From NCBI RefSeq assembly GCF_900142845.1, contig NZ_FSRU01000002.1, positions 372,001 through 436,000 of the forward strand: a stretch of DNA of 64,000 bases, given 5' to 3'. The DNA is from Paraburkholderia phenazinium. Lineage in GTDB: Bacteria; Pseudomonadota; Gammaproteobacteria; Burkholderiales; Burkholderiaceae. Position 1 is the first letter of the stretch. Each line of letters starts with the position of its first letter. A program made the translations under genes and the position numbers. Positions 54,796 to 61,703 of this stretch are shown here, in pieces. Under the pieces are notes generated by a model that saw only the letters and a program-made list of their open reading frames with translations, did no database searches and was not told the origin of the DNA.

Positions 54796-55656
54796 TCAGG
54801 CTGCGCCGTGTGCGAGGTGCCGCAAGGGCACCGAGCCGCTGCCGATACCGCCGTGACGCTCCGGTTCGTGCGACTGAACGTTGGACGCCGCGGCGCTCGC
54901 CTCGGCGCCGGACAGGCCGCCGCAAGCACTGTCCTGACCGTCGGCCGTACCGTCGGTGGCGTCGCCCAGCACGGCCGCGAAAGCGGCCAACTGGTTGGCG
55001 TCGGGCAGCGGCGCCTTGAGCGCTGCCACCATCAGCGACGCAAGCCGTGCGATCAGTTGCAGATCGTTCATCGACTTGCCCTGCGAGAACTCCGTGATGA
55101 GGCTGTCGGTGTCCGTGCCGGCCAGTACGCCGGACAGCGCGCCGATGGCGAAGTGCAGACGCCAGCCGAGTTCGTCGCGCGGCAGATGCGGCAGCGCGCG
55201 CTGGAACGCATCGAAGAAGCGCTCGGCCACCAGTGCGTAGTGCCCGTTCAGGAAGTCGCGAATGAACGACGACGGATCGGTGTAAGCGCGCCCGAGCAGT
55301 CGCAGGAACGCTTTGCCGCCCACCCGCGGGTCGCGCGAGAGGCGCAACGCCGGAATGAACATCGCGCCGAGCACGTGTTCGCAGGTGAGCCGCGGGCCGA
55401 GCATCGCATCGAAGCGATCGAGCAGCTTGACCCGTTCCTGGTTGAGATGATCGAGGCGGCGCGCGAGCATCGCGTGAATCAGCGCTTCCTTACTGCCGAA
55501 GTGATAGTTGACCGCTGCGAGATTGACCTCGGCACGCGAGGTGATCTGGCGCAACGACATGGCCTCATAGCCGCATTCGATAAAAAGCGCTTCTGCGGCG
55601 TCGAGGATGCGTGACTTCGTGTCGCCGGTATGCCGGCCTGTCGTGCGAACTGCCAT
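54796..55656 (-). CDS. TetR-family regulator of the fad cluster (PsrA-like)
   Basis: 286 residues. N-terminal TetR helix-turn-helix (about 13-60: KSRILDAAEALFIECGYEAM, SLRQITSRAEVNLAAVNYHF, GSKEALIHAMLARR). The C-terminal ligand domain resembles PsrA, the regulator of fatty-acid metabolism, with ARRLDHLNQERVKLLDRFD and PRVGGKAFLRLLGRAYTDPS. A Ser/Ala-rich tail of about 50 residues (from 235) is extra. The start has GGGAG upstream. Divergent or autoregulated: paired palindromes lie 44-72 bases upstream of its start. It heads the leftward fad genes, 143 bases before fadE. Confidence 0.85.
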   Translation of the reverse strand: MAVRTTGRHTGDTKSRILDAAEALFIECGYEAMSLRQITSRAEVNLAAVNYHFGSKEALIHAMLARRLDHLNQERVKLLDRFDAMLGPRLTCEHVLGAMFIPALRLSRDPRVGGKAFLRLLGRAYTDPSSFIRDFLNGHYALVAERFFDAFQRALPHLPRDELGWRLHFAIGALSGVLAGTDTDSLITEFSQGKSMNDLQLIARLASLMVAALKAPLPDANQLAAFAAVLGDATDGTADGQDSACGGLSGAEASAAASNVQSHEPERHGGIGSGSVPLRHLAHGAA

Positions 55657-55699
55657 GTTGCGTCTCCCAATTGCCGGTCACCCGGCCGCAAACAAGCGA

Positions 55700-55727
55700 T
55701 TCAAATGCGCATTTGAAACGCGCGTTT
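55700..55727. promoter_or_regulatory. Overlapping palindromic operators for the PsrA-like regulator
   Basis: Perfect 18-base palindrome TTCAAATGC-GCATTTGAA (55700-55717), overlapping a second palindrome AAACGC-GCGTTT (55716-55727). The second sits in GAAAC-GCGC-GTTTT, which is close to the GAAAC-N4-GTTTC sites known for PsrA-type regulators. Autoregulation is likely. Confidence 0.65.
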
Positions 55728-55832
55728 TTTTCAGGATAAGAAGAATCTGGATCATCGGGCAAGGGCTCTGTGTGGACTGACTCCTCTAAAAAGGCACCGC
55801 TGCATTGCATCAAAACATTTCGGGCGCCGAAT

Positions 55833-55866
55833 AAAAAAGGCCGTTCCGATCGAAATCGGAACGGCC
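55833..55866 (-). terminator. Intrinsic terminator of the MFS gene
   Basis: AGGCCGTTCCGAT pairs with ATCGGAACGGCCT. Read on the minus strand it ends in a T run, as expected for the leftward MFS gene about 100 bases before. Confidence 0.88.
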
Positions 55867-55962
55867 TCGTCATTACTGCCTGGCGTGGCGGCCTGTGGCC
55901 GCCTGTATGTATTTCGTACTGCTCGCGTTCGTGCTGCGGGGTTGAATCCGCGTCAGGCCGCT

Positions 55963-57180
55963 TTAAACCGCGGCGACCTCTTTGGCAGATTGTGTCATAT
56001 CTATGCCTCGACGTTCACGACTAAACGGAATCAGTACCGCAATTACCACGGCCACGATGCCGATGACCACCGCCATCACCATCGCATAGTTGTTGCCGTG
56101 CTGCTCGGCGAGGCCTGCTTGCAGCGGCGCGTTGACCGAGGCGAACAGGTTGCCGAGCTGGTACACGAGGCCCGGGAACGTGGCGCGGATTTCATCCGGC
56201 GAGATTTCGTTCAGATGCACCGGGATCACACCCCATGCGCCTTGCACCGAGATCTGCATCAGGAAGGCGCCCACTGCGAGCAGCACCGGCGTGGTCGAAA
56301 AGGCCCACACCGGCAGCACCGGCAGGGCGATCAGCGCAGCGATAAAGATGGCGCGCTTGCGGCCGATCTTCTCCGACAGGAAGCCGAAGAACAGCCCGCC
56401 GCAGATGGCGCCGATATTCAGCACGATGGAAATCAGCGAGACCGTATGCGCATCGAAGTGATGCTGTTCGCGCAGGAAGGTGGGGTACAGGTCCTGCGAG
56501 CCGTGCGAGAAGAAATTGAACGCGGTCATCAGGACGATCGCGTAGATCGACAATGTGACGTTCTTCTTCAGCGTGGCCAGCAGCCCCGGCCGTGCGCGCT
56601 TTTCCAGTGTCTTGAATGCCGGCGACTCAGGCACATGCGCGCGCACATAGAGGACCAGCAGCGCGGGCAGCACGCCGACCATGAACATGCCGCGCCAGCC
56701 GATGTACTGGTACAGCACCCCGAATACCACCGAGGCGAGCAGATAGCCGCTTGGATAGCCGGCTTGCAGCAGACCGGAGACGATGCCGCGCGATTTGGCC
56801 GGCACGGTTTCCATGGTCAGTGCGCCGCCGACACCCCATTCGCCGCCCATGGCGATACCGAACAACGCGCGCAGCACGAGCAGGGTGGTGAGGTTAGGCG
56901 AGAAACCCGATAACAGTTCGAGCAGCGAATAGCACGCGATGTTGACCATCAGCGTGGGGCGGCGGCCGAATTTATCGGCGAGCCAGCCAAAAATGAGCGC
57001 GCCGACCGGGCGCATCATGAGACTCAACGTGATCCCAAAGGCGACGGTCTTCACGTCGGTACCGAATTCGCTCGCGATATCTTTCAATATGAACACCATT
57101 AGAAAGAAATCGAATGCGTCCAGTGTCCATCCCAGGTACGCCGCAATCGTGACGTTTTTCTGTTCCCGAGTCCAACTCAT
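55963..57180 (-). CDS. MFS transporter, sugar-acid/carboxylate type
   Basis: 405 residues with twelve predicted membrane segments. The N-terminal TLDAFDFFLMVFILKDIASE, the loop GWLADKFGRRP and GGEWGVGGALTMETVP point to the sialate:H+ / lactate (SHS, NanT-JEN-like) part of the MFS, which carries monocarboxylates or sialic acid. Start ATG 57180 has GGAG nine bases upstream; the longer frame adds 21 unlikely residues. Independent transcription unit. The exact substrate is not readable. Confidence 0.82.
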   Translation of the reverse strand: MSWTREQKNVTIAAYLGWTLDAFDFFLMVFILKDIASEFGTDVKTVAFGITLSLMMRPVGALIFGWLADKFGRRPTLMVNIACYSLLELLSGFSPNLTTLLVLRALFGIAMGGEWGVGGALTMETVPAKSRGIVSGLLQAGYPSGYLLASVVFGVLYQYIGWRGMFMVGVLPALLVLYVRAHVPESPAFKTLEKRARPGLLATLKKNVTLSIYAIVLMTAFNFFSHGSQDLYPTFLREQHHFDAHTVSLISIVLNIGAICGGLFFGFLSEKIGRKRAIFIAALIALPVLPVWAFSTTPVLLAVGAFLMQISVQGAWGVIPVHLNEISPDEIRATFPGLVYQLGNLFASVNAPLQAGLAEQHGNNYAMVMAVVIGIVAVVIAVLIPFSRERRGIDMTQSAKEVAAV

Positions 57181-57426
57181 GTGTTTTTTCTCCAAGTCTC
57201 CGAACAACCCGTGCCTTACGGCGGGCCGCTTTGCGACCCGCACGCCCCGTGGAGCGGGCTTCGGGGGAGTGTACGCCGACCGTTAAGCGTCTGCATGCTT
57301 GAAATGCGCTTTCTCAGTACATGTCCCTAAGTGCGGACGGCGCGGACGGCGAGATGGAGGACCGATTGTCGGCTATATGTAATGAATGCTGCGGAGGTGT
57401 TATTGAATTGTTTGTAAGGCGTAATG

Positions 57427-58989
57427 CTATTGTTTGGTGTCGATTTCGACACCCGACGCCGCCAGGTTCGCGACGATGGCATTCACATGGCTTCCCGATC
57501 GGGCGACACACACCACCTTGCCGATGCGATCGGCGTTGGCGGCGCTGTTGCAGACATAGAGCGTCTTGAAGTCGGGGAGAATCTCGAGAAAGGTGTAGCG
57601 GCTATCTCCGGTATCCGATTTTCGAACGTACACATCCGGCATGCCGAAATCGTTGCGCAGGTAATTCTCCAGCAGGACGGGGTAGTCCGGCTTGTTCCGG
57701 TTGTTCGCCACGAAGAAGTCATTGAGGCCGAGCGTGTCGAAGAATTTCTTGCCCGAATAGGCGGCCAGTTTGCCGGCTTCGGGCGAGGCAATGCTGATGC
57801 CGTCGATGGTGCCCAGTTCCTTGCCGATATCCGCGAAATCCGTATGGTCGACTCTGAGCATCTGCGCTTCCCGTTTGCCGGCAAACAGCAGGGTGGTATT
57901 GCCGATGGCCAGAAGCAGCCCGATCGAAAAGATCAGGATATGGGCACGTCTCGCAGGGACACCGGCTTTCACGATGAGGTCGAAGAAATGGACGATCGCA
58001 AACGAAAGCCCGATCAGCAAAGGCAGTTGAAAGCGGTAGGCAACGTCCATGATGGGCAGGACGGAACACAGATAGGCAAAGTAGACCGCACAGGCGCCGT
58101 AGACGGGGAGGTATTTCTTCGATTCCTGCAGGTCGAGCGCGATCATGGGAATCAGCGCCAGCAGGATCAACGGCAGCAAATAGCTGAGAAATCCCAGTTG
58201 GGAACCGAGGATGAAATTGTATTGCGACAGAGGCAGGCGCCCGAGCAACAGGTCGCTGAGCGCAAACTTCAGGCTGGCCGACAACGGCAATGCCGTGCCC
58301 GTAGCGATTTTCGCCAGAAATAACGAGAGGACCCCTGTCACGAGCGCGCCCATTAGCAACGCGAGCCCATTCCTGATCCGCAGGGTATTGCCTTCCGAAT
58401 TGAGTGCGAAAGCAATGACGAATAGCGAAATGGGAAATAAAGGCAAATCCGGTCTGATCAATGCGGTGAATCCGGAGAATAAGCCGAGCCCAATGGCTTC
58501 CTTGAACGAGCCGCGACAAAACCGCAGCAGATAAATGGAAAGCGCCACGAAAAATAGTGTGATGGAGGTTTCAAGTCCATTCGCCGAGGTCCTCGTAAAA
58601 TACGGGCTCGAAATGATCGGAATCAGGGCGCATACCGCCACCCAGCGGTTATTCCGGTTGAAGTTGCGCAGCGTCGCGGCGTACACCACCAGCAGCGTCA
58701 GGAGGGCGAAAATCAGACCCGTGTACGAATTGACGGCGATGACGTTGAAGCGGGTCAGGCGCGCCACCAGGGTGACCAGCGTGACCCAGGCGATTCCGGT
58801 GGTGCCCTGCACCGGCGCGGAGTCCCGGTTCCATTCGAACATGAAGCCATCGACGCCGTTCTGCGCATAGCGATGCATGATGTAGCTATCTTCGAAATCT
58901 GCCGGAAAAGGCATGAATGAGCAGGTCATCCAGAGATAGGTCATCAACGCCAGAAACAGCAGCGCATAACTCAAATGTTTCGGTTTCAT
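57427..58989 (-). CDS. Orphan GT-C-type membrane glycosyltransferase
   Basis: 520 residues from ATG 58989; the ribosome site is poor (GAGAG about 13 bases away), so the start is uncertain. About ten hydrophobic segments. The N-terminal loop FEDSYIMHRYAQNGVDGF followed by APVQGTTGIAWVTLVTLVAR parallels the DDAYISFRYA...VEGYTNPLW signature of GT-C enzymes that use polyprenyl-phosphate sugars, with acidic residues in place of the DD pair. The C-terminal 150 residues are a soluble periplasmic domain. Lower G+C than its neighbours and an AT-rich 5' flank suggest acquisition. No polysaccharide genes are near, so the acceptor is unknown. Confidence 0.65.
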   Translation of the reverse strand: MKPKHLSYALLFLALMTYLWMTCSFMPFPADFEDSYIMHRYAQNGVDGFMFEWNRDSAPVQGTTGIAWVTLVTLVARLTRFNVIAVNSYTGLIFALLTLLVVYAATLRNFNRNNRWVAVCALIPIISSPYFTRTSANGLETSITLFFVALSIYLLRFCRGSFKEAIGLGLFSGFTALIRPDLPLFPISLFVIAFALNSEGNTLRIRNGLALLMGALVTGVLSLFLAKIATGTALPLSASLKFALSDLLLGRLPLSQYNFILGSQLGFLSYLLPLILLALIPMIALDLQESKKYLPVYGACAVYFAYLCSVLPIMDVAYRFQLPLLIGLSFAIVHFFDLIVKAGVPARRAHILIFSIGLLLAIGNTTLLFAGKREAQMLRVDHTDFADIGKELGTIDGISIASPEAGKLAAYSGKKFFDTLGLNDFFVANNRNKPDYPVLLENYLRNDFGMPDVYVRKSDTGDSRYTFLEILPDFKTLYVCNSAANADRIGKVVCVARSGSHVNAIVANLAASGVEIDTKQ

Positions 58990-59464
58990 TTTTAAATTTA
59001 CGCTCTCTGTTTTGACCTGCGAAATTCGACCCGCGTGTCGAATGCCGTCCGGCGGAGGGGAAAAGCAGCACGCCATTGAATGGCTGACAATCTGCTTTCA
59101 AATCCAGTCTCTCGTGCGTTCTCTTCCGGTTCGAAGACCGTGCTGCACCACGCTAGTCGTGCTGCATGCAATTGTTACGGGGAAATCTAGCAGTACCGGA
59201 ACGTCTACTATGTGCGTTGGGCAACGCGTATAAATCGCAGGCGATAAAAGGCTTTGATATAAGCAATTTGAAAGTAATTGGCGGAGAAAATGGCGGATAT
59301 TGACTTGCTGGCGACATATCGTGGTCGAGGCTGCAAGCGCGGCCGTAGCAGGCGCGCCATATATGCAGCTAATGCATCAGTCGAGTCGAAAAATCAATTT
59401 GCCTCATGATGCTGTGCGCCATAACATGGCGTAATCCTGAAATTAGCCTCCATCGCCCGCCATC
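58990..59464. other. AT-rich intergenic region between the GT-C gene and the ClC gene
   Basis: 475 bases, clearly poorer in G+C than the core genes, without a supported gene. A direct repeat CGTGCTGCA occurs twice near 59140-59165. Divergent promoters must be here, but I could not identify a convincing pair of elements. Confidence 0.45.
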
Positions 59465-60835
59465 ATGCCGCTCACCACGCCCACCCGATCGACTCCTCGC
59501 GAGCCCGTGACCTCCGAGCGTAGCCCGCTCACCGTGTTCATTGCCGTTACGCTGCTGACCGGCGTCGGCGCGGGTCTCGGCGGCATGCTGCTGGCGTTGT
59601 TGCTGCACTGGATCCAGCACGTCGCGTACGGCTACAGCATCGACCACGTCATCAGCAGCGAGAGCTTTCTGGACGGCGTGAGTGGCGCGTCACCCGAGCG
59701 GCGCGTGCTGGTGCTGGTGATCTGCGGGCTGGTCGCCGGTCTCGGCTGGTGGGCGCTGTATCGTTTTGGACGGCCGCTCGTCAGTATCAAGAAAGCGGTG
59801 AAGTCGGACGATCCGCGCATGCCCGTGGTCAGCACGGTTGTGCATGCGGTGCTGCAAATCGTGACGGTCGCGCTGGGCTCGCCGCTCGGCCGCGAAGTGG
59901 CGCCGCGCGAAATCGGCTCGGTGTGGGCCGGCTGGCTATCGCATCGCGCGGGGCTGTCCGCCGCCGAAAGCCGCATCATGGTGGCGTGCGGCGCCGGTGC
60001 GGGTCTCGCCGCGGTGTACAACGTACCGCTCGGCGGCGCGGTGTTCGTGCTCGAAGTGCTGCTGGGCACGTTCGGCTGGGCGGCGCTGGTGCCGGCGGTG
60101 GCGACCTCGGCGATTGCCGCGATCGTCGCGTGGATGGGTCTCGGCAACGAGCATCAATACACGGTCTCGCCGTTGATGCTGAGCACGCCACTGGTCGTGT
60201 GGTCGGCGTTGTGCGGTCCGGTTTTCGGCGTGGCGGCGTGGGGCTTCACGCAGTTGACCACACGCGCCCGGGCGCAGGCGCCGAAGGACTGGCGGCTGCC
60301 GGTTCTGGCGCTGCTCAATTTCGCCATCATCGGTGGACTCGCGATTGCGTTCCCGCAGTTGCTGGGCAACGGCAAGGGGCCGGCCGGTCTGTCGTTCAAT
60401 AGCGAACTGACCATTGGACTTGCGGCGGTGCTGCTGGTGCTCAAGGTGGCCATCACGGCGGGCAGCCTGCGCGCGGGCGCCGAAGGCGGCCTGCTCACGC
60501 CGGGCATCGCCAACGGCGCGCTGCTCGCAATCGTGCTCGGTGGGGTGTGGAATCTGATCTGGCCGGGGACGTCGTCGGGCGCGTTTGCGGTTGTCGGCGC
60601 GGCGGCTTTTCTTGCCGCCTCGATGCAGATGCCGTTGACCGCCGTCGTGCTGATCGTCGAATTCACCCGCGTGAATCACGACTTCCTTATTCCGATTCTG
60701 TTTGCAGTGGCCGGTTCGGTGTCGACCTTCAAGTTGCTGGCGAAGGCGTGGGCCGCGCGCAGTGCGACGAGCGCGACGCCGGTGGCCAAGCCTGCGGGTG
60801 CGGCGCTGGCGCGAAATACCGTGGGGGGGAATTGA
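59465..60835 (+). CDS. ClC-family chloride channel/transporter, divergent selectivity filter
   Basis: 456 residues with about ten membrane helices. ClC family traits: GAGAGLAAVYNVPLGGAVFVLEVL, AGAEGGLLTPGIANGALLA and AAFLAASMQMPLTAVVLIVEFT. The filter motifs differ from classical ClC proteins. GREGP is GREVAPRE (142-149). The first motif GSGIP is not recognisable in its place (near DDPRMP at 115-120), and GxFxP reads GLLTP. No CBS domains follow. The start ATG at 59465 lacks a clear ribosome site. Transport of chloride, fluoride or another anion cannot be decided. Confidence 0.85.
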   Translation: MPLTTPTRSTPREPVTSERSPLTVFIAVTLLTGVGAGLGGMLLALLLHWIQHVAYGYSIDHVISSESFLDGVSGASPERRVLVLVICGLVAGLGWWALYRFGRPLVSIKKAVKSDDPRMPVVSTVVHAVLQIVTVALGSPLGREVAPREIGSVWAGWLSHRAGLSAAESRIMVACGAGAGLAAVYNVPLGGAVFVLEVLLGTFGWAALVPAVATSAIAAIVAWMGLGNEHQYTVSPLMLSTPLVVWSALCGPVFGVAAWGFTQLTTRARAQAPKDWRLPVLALLNFAIIGGLAIAFPQLLGNGKGPAGLSFNSELTIGLAAVLLVLKVAITAGSLRAGAEGGLLTPGIANGALLAIVLGGVWNLIWPGTSSGAFAVVGAAAFLAASMQMPLTAVVLIVEFTRVNHDFLIPILFAVAGSVSTFKLLAKAWAARSATSATPVAKPAGAALARNTVGGN

Positions 60836-60982
60836 GGAGGAGGCGCGAGGAGGAGACGCGGAGGCACTGACTCGCGCGGGATCAATTTACGCAATATCAG
60901 CGCCATGCACTCGCTGCAGCACTGCAGCGACGGATGCAAGTACCCGGGAGTTTGGCTTGGACCAACCGGGCACGGACCGTAG

Positions 60983-61031
60983 AAAACAAAAAACCCCGCA
61001 TGCTCATCGCCTTGCGGGGTGTTTCGTTTTT
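60983..61031. terminator. Intrinsic terminator 3' of the first tRNA-Leu
   Basis: AACCCCGCA pairs with TGCGGGGT; the A run at the left becomes a T run on the minus strand, so it fits the leftward tRNA gene. The right side TGTTTCGTTTT may also stop the ClC transcript. Confidence 0.8.
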
Positions 61032-61044
61032 GCCTGAAGAGGGG

Positions 61045-61131
61045 TGGTGCCCAGGAGAGGACTCGAACCTCCACGATGTTGCCACCGCTAGGACCTGAAC
61101 CTAGTGCGTCTACCAATTCCGCCACCTGGGC
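61045..61131 (-). tRNA. tRNA-Leu (anticodon CAG), copy 1
   Basis: 87 bases with encoded CCA. Acceptor GCCCAGG pairs with CCTGGGC; the D-loop is GTGGCGGAATTGGTAGACGC; the anticodon stem-loop CTAGG-TTCAGGT-CCTAG gives CAG; a long class II variable arm and TTCGAGTCC (T-loop) follow. Own promoter at 61153-61180 and own terminator. Confidence 0.97.
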
Positions 61132-61152
61132 ACGTCTTCAAGCTAGACCGCT

Positions 61153-61180
61153 ATTTTAACGGGATGATTTAGCGTGTCAA
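61153..61180 (-). promoter_or_regulatory. Sigma-70 promoter of tRNA-Leu copy 1
   Basis: Minus strand TTGACA (61175-61180), 16-base spacer, TAAAAT (61153-61158). The start would be about 15 bases before the tRNA. Confidence 0.8.
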
Positions 61181-61315
61181 TGGGGACTTCAACAATCGCT
61201 TCATTAAACCGTTCGGATCTTCATGCATCGAATCGAGTTCGATATTGACTTCCCGCCCTGCCGATACTCCGCCATCTGTTCGAAACACGTTCGAACCCAC
61301 AGCAGAGCCTTACAT

Positions 61316-61350
61316 AAAAAGTAAAGCCGCTCGGAAGCGGCTTTACTTTT
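61316..61350 (-). terminator. Intrinsic terminator 3' of tRNA-Leu copy 2
   Basis: GTAAAGCCGCT pairs with AGCGGCTTTAC, extended by AAAA/TTTT. It starts only 5 bases after the tRNA end. Confidence 0.88.
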
Positions 61351-61355
61351 GAATC

Positions 61356-61442
61356 TGGTGCCCAAGAGAGGACTCGAACCTCCACAGTGTTGCCACCGCT
61401 AGGACCTGAACCTAGTGCGTCTACCAATTTCGCCACCTGGGC
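61356..61442 (-). tRNA. tRNA-Leu (anticodon CAG), copy 2
   Basis: 87 bases with CCA, nearly identical to copy 1 and with the same anticodon CAG. The 3' acceptor side reads CTTGGGC, so one pair is a G-U wobble. Own promoter and terminator. Confidence 0.97.
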
Positions 61443-61467
61443 AGGTGTCTGTACAGCAGAGACCGCC

Positions 61468-61495
61468 ATTATAGCGACAGATTCAGGCCTGTCAA
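61468..61495 (-). promoter_or_regulatory. Consensus sigma-70 promoter of tRNA-Leu copy 2
   Basis: Minus strand perfect TTGACA (61490-61495), 16-base spacer, perfect TATAAT (61468-61473), stronger than copy 1's promoter. Confidence 0.88.
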
Positions 61496-61575
61496 GCATT
61501 TCGGGAAAGCCGCCAAAGGCGCGCCGATTGTGCCGCTGAGCGCCTGTTGACGCGGCGCGTGGCGCGCAATACGGG

Positions 61576-61584
61576 TGTTAGAAT
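61576..61584 (+). promoter_or_regulatory. Possible extended -10 promoter of rnr
   Basis: TGTTAGAAT is an extended -10 (TGn plus TAGAAT) about 120 bases before rnr. A TTGACG at 61547-61552 is too far away (26 bases) to be its -35. Confidence 0.35.
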
Positions 61585-61703
61585 GCCTCGCAGTAGTTCG
61601 TTGGCACGGTGCACAAGCCCGTCGGACTCAGCCTTGAACGAGCCAGACCCGAGCAGTCAATCGCAGGTGCAACAGAGCCGCGTCATTACGCCGACCGACG
61701 TCC

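Larger units (their letters stand above)
55657..55962. other. Intergenic region between the tetR gene and the MFS gene
   Basis: 306 bases without a gene. It contains the two overlapping palindromes upstream of tetR (55700-55727) and, further right, the terminator of the MFS gene (55833-55866). Confidence 0.6.

Noticed and set aside
61045..61442. tRNA-associated integration site
   Set aside because: No integrase, no partial tRNA repeat and no foreign block adjoins the tRNA genes; rnr follows as a normal core gene.
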